Positions 36,501 through 46,856 of a stretch of 64,000 nt of DNA are shown one piece after another (positions within the stretch are counted from its first letter, which is position 1; every line of letters starts with the position of its first letter). The notes under the pieces are model-generated. The model was not told where the DNA came from. It made no database searches and saw nothing but the letters and a program-made list of their open reading frames with translations. The stretch is from Galaxea fascicularis (lineage: Eukaryota > Cnidaria > Anthozoa > Scleractinia > Euphylliidae). The position numbers and the translations under genes are program-made. The DNA is taken from positions 32,061,915 to 32,125,914 of the forward strand of contig OX419336.1 of the NCBI GenBank assembly GCA_948470475.1. The letters are read 5' to 3'.

Positions 36501-36758
36501 CTTATCCTCAGTTGTTTTGGTCACAGTAGTCCCACACTCTACCAATTAAGTCAGCTGGTTGACGGTCTTACACAAAGGGTGAAAGTGTTGGGTGGGATCT
36601 CTGGACTTGTTCATTTGTTTCAAGAAATAAGCATTTTGAATTATTAATGCATTTGATACTGATGATCATTAATTCCTTTTACATTCATTTTCATTTTAGG
36701 AAGAATATTATTGAAGGGAGACAACATCACTCTGCTTATGAACACACAACCAAGCTGA
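33513..36758 (+). CDS. SNRPE: Small nuclear ribonucleoprotein E (Sm protein E), five exons
   Basis: Exons 33513-33560, 34327-34353, 35738-35800, 35910-35988 and 36700-36758 join to 91 residues plus TGA, starting [16 protein letters not shown] as in animal SmE (92 residues in human). The Sm1 motif is seen in the [12 protein letters not shown] block and Sm2 in [14 protein letters not shown]. SmE is one of seven Sm proteins that form the ring on U1, U2, U4 and U5 snRNAs in nuclear spliceosomes. Exon 2 is only 27 bases (NLIFRYLQN). The start is fixed by family similarity. Introns hold no other gene: 33561-34326 shows nothing notable, 34354-35737 a palindromic element, and 35989-36699 a minus-strand SINE. 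It diverges from the Kelch gene. Confidence 0.95.
34744..34891. repeat. Palindromic foldback element in SNRPE intron 2
   Basis: AACAACTTAATAACCTCG...GTTACGGGAAAATCTCAAAC is mirrored by GTTTGAGATTTTCCCGTAAC...GGTTATTAAGTAGTT, around a GACCTCGCTATCGCTCGGTC centre. About 148 bases. Confidence 0.8.
36230..36565 (-). mobile_element. tRNA-derived SINE, minus orientation
   Basis: The reverse complement begins GTCAACCAGCTGACTTAATT (A-box region) and carries GACATCTGCAAATGGTTAGA, the same body block as in the SINE at 6866-7278. It lies in SNRPE intron 4, antisense to the gene. A GATGAT run lies upstream at about 36052. Confidence 0.65.
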
Positions 36759-39135
36759 TGACTGCAATTCATGTTACTGCAAATGACATGGAACTCTATA
36801 TGTAGTCTCAGAGCATACTCAACTTACTTCTTTGCTCTTGGTCCTCATCAGCTGATCATTTTTTTTGTGACACATTTTTTTATATTTAGTGAGGTGCCTT
36901 ATGTAGTATACTATTTTGTTGGAGAAATGTAGTTTCTTTCAGTTTACCATAATATCAATAAGATATTTGTTAAGTTCTTTCTTTTTCTTTCTCATATAAT
37001 GACTGTTATGACGTTCGAGTGAAACGTGTTCATCACTGGAATGAAGTCTGGTGGGAAGCTGTACGTGAGCCAGACATTGAAAGAAATATTTGTTTGTTTG
37101 TTTTTATTTCAGCCAATGTTGCATTATTTTCAACCAGTGAGAAAGTTGAAAAAATTAATTGACGACAAGTGGCTAAGGAAGATCGTACTGAACTAACTAG
37201 AGCAACTCAAAACTCGAAAATGGTTATATGCCATTTCCGAGGTGTAGTTGTGAGGCCGATTTCACTCTTTTACTAGATCCTCTATTAGTAGGTAGGGTTT
37301 GCAGGAGAAAAACAATCCTGGGGTCAAAGTGGTTTCTATACTGCTGTCGTTAGTGGGCGTAACACGATGCTTCTCCCCGTAAAAAAAATTATCTCGTGGT
37401 AGATTGGTTTGAAAAATATCTGGTTAAATTTTTTAGTATGGTGAAGTTTAAGACGCATTGTATTTGAACTTTTCCGAGATAGAGATACTCGGAGTAAGTA
37501 GCGATCATATTCTTAAGGGACACCTATTATTATGGCATTCCGTTCATTCTGTTACCAATAGCAGAATGAAAACAGAACGGTTTCCTCGGAATGAGCACGT
37601 TGTGCTCTTGTGGGAAGGTTTGGGTGGAAAATTGTGCGCGCCCCGCAGGGTAATTTCCAAACTAGGAAAACAACAAGTGGAATAGCCCCAGAACAACACG
37701 CCATGCTAATTGCACATTTTGCAAAGGGTTGCGTGCTAACGGCAAGGTTCGAAGGAAGCTGAACCAAAACGGTCCCACAGCTGGTCCTGAACCACAGGGT
37801 TGGTACGAGTCCTAGAAACTTGAATTTTGGTCTTGTATTTTCCAGAACTGGCAAATCCTGAAAAATGGTTCGAGGTCTTAGAAATATGTAAACTCAAGTG
37901 AGATAGTTTCTCTGAAAGACATTTTGGGCTCAAGAAAAAGCTTTCTGATGCCTGGAAAAGTCCAGGAAATTCGCTTCTTAAGCGAAAGGGTGCGAAACCT
38001 GTTTTACGTTCGATCCAATCCAGTTTTTGGCAACATAGCTCGTAAAAGGGTGTCGTGGCAGTTCAGATTTTGACTTGAGAGATCATGAAATGGAAGGTTT
38101 AGGGATCGATGATGTAAGGCTATTTGTAGTCGAGTCAAATACCAATGAACGCTGTGTTTAACATCTGTGATCTGGTACGAGTAAGATATTTACAGATGTT
38201 AAGAATTCCGTAAGACCTCAATATCGATTCTTTTATTATGTCGGCATTCGTCATGATTTGTATTGTGACGTCATCGATTTAGTGTTTTGGCAAAAAAAAC
38301 ACGAGGACATTTCGTCGTACCACAAAACAATTTTAACGGCATGCAAAGATAGAGGAATTGTTGATTTTGTTTAAGAAATAGGTAAAATAGCAGAAAATAT
38401 AAAAGATACACTCTTAGAAACAGTTTTATTTTGGAACACAACTTCAACAACGGGAAACAGCCTGTATTTCTCACGAGTATCGGTCTATTTTACATGGCAT
38501 CGATAATACATAGAGTATCTGGTATCGATATTCAGTCCTCCTTTGTATTTGTACCACAGGGTTTAGTTTACCCAAATTTACCCACAAAAACCTGCGTAAT
38601 TATGTTAGGGTGTTTGTGAAGCGCACTTACTGTTCAAGTACGTCACACAATTTAACAAGATAGCATAAAGGAAATGTTGCACCTTAGCGTTAATATCGAT
38701 GTTTTGATAAAATTCACAACCATCTCTGATTGAAGGATTCACGTCAGTTTTCATTACACAAACAGAAACTTCATGATGTTCAGGCATTTACTTTAGCTGA
38801 ACACTATGAAAGCTAAACAGATTAACGACTTCACGCTGAACAGATAAAGAATCACAGATTCGTGCAACTATATTAACTAATGATGCTTGCAAACTTCCAA
38901 ATGAACTTTTCAGCTGATCGATGAACAACGCAAATCCAGGTTTTGATATGACGTAAGCTTGTTTAGCTGTTCAAGCACACGAAACACGGGGAAAAGGCAA
39001 TCGGTCCAACACAAGGTATTTTTTTTGTGTGTATTTTTTACATTCGAATTTGTTTCAACACGAAATAAAACGTACATCATCGAGTCTTCCATGATCATTA
39101 CCCCCCAAAACTTACTTTCATTCGACTCGGAACTT
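36759..39135. other. Intergenic region 3' of SNRPE
   Basis: SNRPE 3' flank, then repeat-like sequence. ORFs at 37458-37933 on both strands overlap one another and look like chance readings of a repeat (ATTCCGTTCATTCTGTTACC with its inverted partner). No promoter, RNA gene or supported exon recognised. Confidence 0.45.
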
Positions 39136-39570
39136 TCACTCTTTTGACGAGATATTTGAGCGCCACGACACCAAATCAGAAGGTGGTATCCCCGTCTTCC
39201 TCTTTTTATTATCGGTATCGCGCGAAAAGTAATATCCGCATGTGTACTTTCCAAGGGTGCTGAACGGAGCAAGCGAGTTAATCTGTCTCGTCCAGGGTTC
39301 GGCCAGGCGCTGAACTGGAATATCGGGTTTCTTCTCGATATCCCGTCTGCTGGTGATGTCCTGCGAGAAAGTGCTGTTCGTTGTCTTGGTAGCAGCTTCC
39401 TTGAGATCGTTGGAGATATGTCTGGAATAAGGAGCTTGCGTTAGAACTGCGGGGCTGCCCCATGAAGCGATTTGACAACAAACGTTGGTTGGCAACCACA
39501 CGGCTTTAAACTGCTTGCGACAATTATCACATTTCCAAGTCTGGCCCAGTAACTGCCCCGTGTTGGGCAT
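39136..39570 (-). CDS. Hypothetical 144-residue protein with a Cys-pair motif
   Basis: The ORF starts at an ATG (39570) and ends TGA at 39136. Near the N-terminus it has WKCDNCRKQF and, 20 residues on, NVCC, which could be a zinc-ribbon-like arrangement (C-x2-C ... CC). The rest is polar and Ser/Thr-rich, ending SWRSNISSKE. I do not recognise the family. It could be a single-exon gene or the first exon of a spliced one; GTGTCG near the end (after PPSDL) is a possible donor. There is no homology evidence. Confidence 0.3.
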   Translation of the reverse strand: MPNTGQLLGQTWKCDNCRKQFKAVWLPTNVCCQIASWGSPAVLTQAPYSRHISNDLKEAATKTTNSTFSQDITSRRDIEKKPDIPVQRLAEPWTRQINSLAPFSTLGKYTCGYYFSRDTDNKKRKTGIPPSDLVSWRSNISSKE

Positions 39571-41648
39571 TATGCCTGGTCCGAAACACCTTGGTAGACG
39601 ACGATTCTAGCGGTAACGAATCGACTTGTATTTACTTCGAATCCTAAAGTTTGTGTTCTGTTCAGATGAGTGGTGCAAAATATCAACTCTTTGACAGCGC
39701 TCGCGGAGTCGAGTCGCGAGGCATGTTAATTAACTATCATTGGTGGCGGAAAACAACGTCACAATTCTGTTAAGTAACCAATCGAATCATTAGTATTGTG
39801 TTAATGAAGATAATTATGCGATTACTGAGGAAACCGATATTACACCTGTCCAAAGACTTTTCATAAAAGTATTACTACCAAGAGGTGGAGGAAAGCCACG
39901 CTCATTTCAATCACCTAACACTGAAATTAATTTCTGTTAGGATTCTATGCTTGAAAAAACTCAATTAAAACTTTTTGAACCCGTGAGGTATTATGGCCTT
40001 ATGACATTTCAGGCGTATGTTTGCTTTCTAAATAGCTCCGGATCCATGTGTTGAGGACTCCGTTGTTTCTTTTGTTCTCCTAAAGACTTTCAATAATCCA
40101 TCCCTTGGGAATACTTCTAAAAAAGATTATCAGAAAACAGATAATTGCTTTTGGGTGTCATATTGATCTGGGATAAAGGGAATGAAATATTTGAGAATTT
40201 ATTGGATTTTAAACCAGTATTCAATCGAAAGTATTTCTAACTAGCCTGTACCAGGCGTTCAGTTAGTAAACGGGGCGCGAAACGGTAGAACAAGGCAAAA
40301 TGTGAGAAATGTTGTTGACGGGCGAAAAATGGGGGGAAGCTTGGGACGGGGGCGCCAGCCCCCCGCCATTTTTCGCCAGTCAACATTTCGCCTTGCTTTG
40401 CCGCTACAATTTGCCGCTACACGATCGGTTGGCACTATTCTCTCAAACTGACATTTTGATATACCGCTGGGCAGTTACAACATGGTTTGGTATGGGTGCT
40501 CACTCCACCGTGGGCTCAAAATGTCAGTTTGAGAGATGGAAACTAGTGCCGACTCGATCGCGCCCTGAGATCGCGCCCCGTTTACTAACTGAACGCCCGG
40601 AACAGGCTAATATCTAACAGCTTACCTTAACTGCTCATCAATAAAACCTTGTTATCACTTCCATCAGCCCTTATATCAACCCTTATACTAATATGCGTAC
40701 TAATTCACTCCCATAAGAAAATCAGGATAAAAAATGATATCGAACCGAAAAAAAAAAAAAAACCGGAAGACATATAAGTGAAGGGAAAATATCATTATCA
40801 CAGATGGTTGAGAAAACATCTGAGAAAGAACGCTCTCAGAGAGAAAAGGGCGGAAAGACCGCTCTCGAGCTCACCACCAAGATTAGAGCCCGCCTCACAC
40901 GTGAGGAAAGAGCTGAGCAAAATTCCTCGCGAGGCAGTTAGCTCAGGCGTTTCCTCACGTGTGTGGCAAATTTTCGGTGAGAAATTCGCCTCGCGAGGCG
41001 ATGAGGAAATAAAAATGTCTGGCTGCTGCACAAGATTAGGGGCTCCACACGGATATAGCCCGGCTTCCGGCGAGCGACAGACCCAATTTATTGATTGTAA
41101 CGTCAAACATGATACATGAAGTATGCCTGTAACAGCTGCGTGATAAACTAACGTGCCTGCTGCCCGTCAGGAAAAAACCCCTTTCTTTTGGAGGAAACCT
41201 GATTCCTCCCGAAGGCAGAGCCAGGCACTTAACAACGACCTTGAGGGAGAAAGGTTATCAAAACTACATGAACATGATACCAGGATGAAAAAGTACAATA
41301 GTGAATAAAATTAAACTAGAACCCGAAAGCTGCAGCGATGCCAGTGTAGAATGATTCCCCTCAGCAAAATCCCGCCAGCACATGCTCTCAATTCTGATGT
41401 TACCATAGCAACTGTCAAAACTTCAGTGAACTGTGGCCTGGAAACGTTAATTTGCTGCTATTCTGCGAACCGCAGCAATGTTTGCAGGGCACGATGAGGC
41501 CCCCCAATATTTAATGGTCAGTGGAGTTCCACAGCAGCGTTAGCAGTAACTATGGCAACGTGTAAATTCTGCGGCCATTTTGTTTTTGATCACTGCGAAA
41601 TTGGAGTACATCTGTCCTTGGCCCATATCGTGTGTTGTCGAAATAAGA
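39571..41648. other. Intergenic region upstream of NME5
   Basis: Contains the palindromic DNA element at 40244-40607 and inverted repeats around 40840-41020 (CCTCACACGTGAGGAAA / TTTCCTCACGTGTG; CCTCGCGAGG twice). The 113-residue plus ORF across the latter is attributed to these repeats. No gene supported. Confidence 0.5.
40244..40607. mobile_element. Nested-palindrome MITE with TA duplication
   Basis: About 36-base inverted ends (GCCTGTACCAGGCGTTCAGT... and the reversed GCCTGTTCCGGGCGTTCAGT...), flanked by TA (40242-40243, 40608-40609) as for Tc1/mariner-type elements. Inside are two further hairpins: GACGGGCGAAAAATGG / CCATTTTTCGCC and CTCTCAAACTGACATTTTGA / TCAAAATGTCAGTTTGAGAG. Confidence 0.8.
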
Positions 41649-43530
41649 ATGCCTGACGGAGAAAAACCGGTAATACCTCCGCCTCCAGCAATACACATTG
41701 AACGGACATTGGCATTGATCAAGCCAGATGCCATCCACAAGAGCGATGAAATCGAAGAAATAATACTTCAACATGGGTTCACAATACTACAAGTAAGTGA
41801 GCTTATGCTTAACTACGTTTACAACTTGCATAGAAATAAAATATACAAGTCAAATTATATGTGATCATTTCCTAACATTTCCATTGATGTATATTTTGGC
41901 AGTTTTTATTTAGTATTACCGCGCTTGCTAAAATATTGCGCGACTTGTCGCTTAATGCAATATTTCATCTCGATTTTGCAGCAGCCTGACAGTTAATTGT
42001 AAGAATTGTGTTGCTTACAGAAAAGAAGAGTGCACATGACACCGGAACAGACAAGTGATTTTTATGCTGAACACTATGGAAAGATGTTCTTTCCCAGTCT
42101 AGTAGCATACATGAGTAGTGGACCTATCTTGGCTATTGTCTTGGCAAGACCGTCTGCTATTTCGTACTGGAGGCAGTTAATTGGACCAACTAACACACAG
42201 AAAGCTCGAGATCAGGCACCAGAAAGGTGATTATGGTCGGGTAAATTGCCATTTATTATGAAAAATGATGGAGTGATTTTTACTGGAATGTCAAAAGTTA
42301 CTGTCATTTACATTGTGGTTTTGTTTTTATACTGTCATACACTGTACCGTCCAGTGGGAGAGAACAAAGCACGGAGTACTATTCCATGGAGTAACCTTGG
42401 ATTACCTTAAATGGTGTACACCATTTTAGGTAATCCTAGGTAACTCCATGGAACAGTACTCCGTGTTTTGTCCTCTCCCTGTACCAGTAACAAATTTAAG
42501 TCCTGTCTGCACTTTGTTCTGGCATGCAAGGAAGTGATAAACATGCAACTGAAGTAGGAAGAAACACAAGTTTTATTGTTTCTTCTTGTAAAAATTCTTT
42601 TTAATTGGCAGTTAAAATCAGTCTATGAGAACAAGCATCACTTGGCATTTGTCCCATCAGATGCTATTAAAATCAAGTTCCTGTTTTAGATTGTGAAGAA
42701 TTCCAGTGATTTGTAATGATAATAATATTGGAAGCTGCATGCGCAGAAAAAATGGCATCATTTATGTGCCTTATCCTCTCATAAGACAGGCTAAATTTCA
42801 GTGAAAAGATGCATGAACTTTATTATAAGTTGTGATTTAAGTTCTCTATTCTCACTTCATTTTCTTAACCAGTCGGAAGTTAAGCCAGTAATTGCTTGCT
42901 TCCAGGTATTTTCAAATTGTCATCAGTTCAGAGCATTGGTTATGTCTGTCATTGACTTTGGTTTTACAAAAGTCAATATTAATTCACTTTCAATTGCCAG
43001 TTTAAAGGGGGAGTAACTTAACTACAGACTTAGCACTGTTGCCAAGGGCTTTTGCAGATTGTCTTTGTAGAACACCTTTTTTTCGATGTTTTTGCCAGTA
43101 TATTGGTGAAACATGTTAAAACATGTGAAATTTATAAATTATTGTTATTGCACATGCGCAACTTGCCCCAGGCCCCAACCGTGCTTTGGAGCAAAAAATC
43201 CCTAATAGTTGGAGGAAATTATATGTAGTTCCGATTTCTTTTGCCAATGGGAGATATTCCAGCCTTCTTTACAAGCCCACATAAGCAATTGTTGTTAACG
43301 TACATAACTGTAATCAGGATTCAGGAAAGCGTACGCAGATAGGTTTACTTTAAATAAATTTTAGGACTGATTATTATATTTTATTTGTACATATTATAAT
43401 TATTATATACTTTTAATCATTTTTATATTAATTAGTGTAGTTAGATTTACTATTCTGTTTTAAATATACTTTTTTTGTAAAGCGCTTTTGATCTTTTATA
43501 ATTTGTAAAAAGCACTATAGAAATATTAAA

Positions 43531-43570
<40 letters not shown>

Positions 43571-46500
43571 TTGTGTGCTTATGGCATCATAAATCTCACA
43601 GTAACGCAAATTTCAAAAAATTGACGCACAGAGTTTGCAGTACTTGGCGATTGTTAACCATTGGCAGCATTTTCGATATCCAGAAGTGTGCACCACTTGA
43701 GTTTTAGGCTTTTTTCTGTTCTGGTCACATGACTTACCAAATATGGTTGTGACCTTGAAAATCTTGAAAGCCTTTTTGATTACAAGTAAAAACATAGCCA
43801 GACAGCTTGCTTGAACTGTAAGTTAGGGTTTCCAAGATATGAGGGTTGGGAACTTTCCATAGCAACAACTTTAGCTAGTTTTGTAGTTGAGTTAGTCCCC
43901 CCTTATGTTTGGTCAAACCTGTATTAAATGGTCAACCAGTATTATGCAGTCAGTTGGCCATTCCTCAAGGGTGACTTGCTTAATACAGGTTTGACTGTAG
44001 TAGGCATGATGGCTGGAGCAGTAGGCAGCAGAGGACAAAGGCATTTATAGCAAGGACCTTTGGCTGTTGCTATGCTTGGGAGGTCCTGGGATACTTCCCC
44101 AGAAAATTTTGAAAATGATAGCTTCAGAGGGTTGCATTTTCAAATATTTTAAGGGATTTGCTGTATAAATGGAAAACTATTGGTTTGTAAGACTTCATAC
44201 CTGATACCTTGCATTCCTAGGTCTTAGTAACCATTCCACTCTGCATGCAATGTTTGTTTGTTTCATCAGTTAGGCTTGGTTCACCACCAGGTATCTATTG
44301 TTTTGGTTACAATTCGAGCTAGTGGAAACCTTGTATTATCAGTGAACTTAAGTGTAAAAGAAGACAGCGAACATGTTGTTGTTGGCGGTGAAGTGGCTGG
44401 CTGCCAGAACATCTTTATAAATGGTCTGTTGGATGGCAAATCCTGAAGTTTAAGGCAGGACTTAAAACTTTTGCAGGATATGCCAAAAACGTGGCAAGTA
44501 GACTGTGACATTAAAGGAAGAATATATTTTTCAAACCTCATTCCCAGGGCCTCTCTTCTTCTTGTTACCTGGATTGTCTTCCAGGGGACTGGGAACTGAA
44601 GAGAGACCTGGGAATGAATTTGGGGTATTTACTTCCCATTTTCCTTGTGGAATAAAATTATACAACAAGAAATTCAAGACTATTTTTTCATTATCTCTTT
44701 CATTGTATTTCAGTTTAAGAGCAATCTATGGTACAGACAGCACGAAAAATGCTCTCCATGGCAGTGACAGCTATTCCAGTGCAGAGAGAGAAATACATTT
44801 TTTCTTTCCTGACAGTAAGTGTTGTATAAAGACCCTAGTATTTAAGGGAGAATATTTTAGTCACATGTAGTGTTCTTGTGCATGGCTATGGTTCAGCCAA
44901 AGTACTTTATCACTGACTTTGATTTTGTGAAGGTGACTCAATTTCTGGCCAGTTTAAAGCTCAAGCATACTCTGATAATGTGAGCTTTTTTAATCTCCAT
45001 TTACTGTTGTAAATTTATAAGCCCTGGGTAGCAATGTTGAAGATTCGACACGTTTTCTGTATGCCTTGCAGCTACATGTATAAGAAAACAAATACTAGTT
45101 ATTTTCTTCTTTAGACAAGCTATCCTCAAGTATTGATTGAAAAATGTCAAGGATCTCATTTAAGATGAGATGTCTACCCACCATAAGTATGCATATTAAG
45201 TAAATATTTATGTATTGATCAGTGGCATTTATTTGGTTTGTGTTGTGTTCAGGCATTGTGGAGCCAGTTTCAACTGGCCAGGCAGCAAAAGACTACCTCA
45301 CTAGAACAGTGACCCCAACTTTACTAAAAGGACTTACAGAGTTATGCAAGAAAAAGCCAGCAGAACCAATAGTAAGCAATGTCTTAAGTGATTTCCTGTC
45401 ATTTACATGAAACTCTCCAAACAAAATTCCATCACGTAAACAGACCACACAATAGATCAATGTGATTAAGTGCAATATTATATCAAGCCATCTTGTTCCA
45501 TTTGGCTGTTGAACAGAATTAACTGGCTCACTGTTTATAAGTCAAATGAGAGTGAAATGGAATATTGGCAGAGACTTCTCTGCTTATAAAGAATAAACAG
45601 CTCGGTTGAAAACTTAGATTTTAACCCTTCGATTTTGCATTATAATTTTGAATACCTGCCATCACCTCTTTCAGCTGGAGGTGTAGGCTTGTATATTGAT
45701 GAGCGATTTCAATATCAAACAATAGAGAGGTGTTCTAACGAAGCCTTCCAGGCACTTTTTATTGAATTACATCTTCCGAAAAACGCAAACATAATATGTG
45801 GAGTATTGTATAGGCAGCATAATTCCCCTGAGCGTTTCCAGGAATATTTTGATTCGACGATGGAAAAACTTAGCGCCACTGGAAAACAGATTATTCTAAT
45901 GGGTGACTTTAACATAAATCTTCTCCATGTTCATACTAGTACTCACGCCCAAAATTTTATTCTCTCTTTACAAAGCCTGAACCTGACTCCGACAATTGAC
46001 AAACCAACAAGAGTTCACAACAACTCTTACTCATTAATTGATAACATCTTTATTAACAGTCTAGAATATAGTATCTGTAGTGGTAATATAGTCTCGGATC
46101 TAACTGACCACTTTTCCCAATTTTGTATACTAAATTCTTCTTCTAAACGAGATCTCTATGATCAAGTGAAATCTAAGCGGTTAACTCGTGACTTCTCAAA
46201 CTACTCAGAGACAAACTTTCTAAATGAGCTATCTCAAATTGACTTAATGGGTACAATTTGTAATAAGGCAGACATAAACAAATCATTCTCTACATTTCAC
46301 AATAAACTAAACAAGCTCCTCAATAAGCAAGCCCCATTAAAGCCAATTTCAAAACGCAGTTTTAAAAAACAACAAAAACCCTGGATAACAAAAGGCATCA
46401 GAAGATCAATTAAGATCAAGAATTCACTATATTATTCTGGTGACATTAAAACTTACAAAATGTATCGTAACAAAATACTGATGCTCACACGAATAAGTAA

Positions 46501-46820
46501 AAGGAATTTTTTCCACAACTATTTCGAAGATAACCTAAGTAACATTAAGAAGACCTGGGAAGGTATAAACAATCTTTTAGGTCGCAAACGCAAAGCTATC
46601 AAACAGATCACCGCGCTTAAACGCCCGGGATCGGGACATGATCAAATTTCATACAATTCCTCTGAATTTCCTGACATTATGAATAAGTATTTTTCCTCAA
46701 TTGGTCAAACGTATCTTGTAGTTTATATATACACATTATCTTTACTTATATACATTAGTTTTAGAATTTTTCATGACCTGGTAGTTTGTAAAGTATTGAA
46801 ACTTGTTAAATACTTATTAA

Positions 46821-46856
<36 letters not shown>

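Noticed and set aside
37458..37933. Overlapping ORFs on both strands downstream of SNRPE
   Set aside because: They mirror each other across a repeat with inverted TTCTGTTACC / GGTAACAG-type words; no domains.
40778..41119. 113-residue plus ORF and its antisense partner
   Set aside because: Both read through inverted repeats (CACGTGAGG, CCTCGCGAGG); no domain or splice support.
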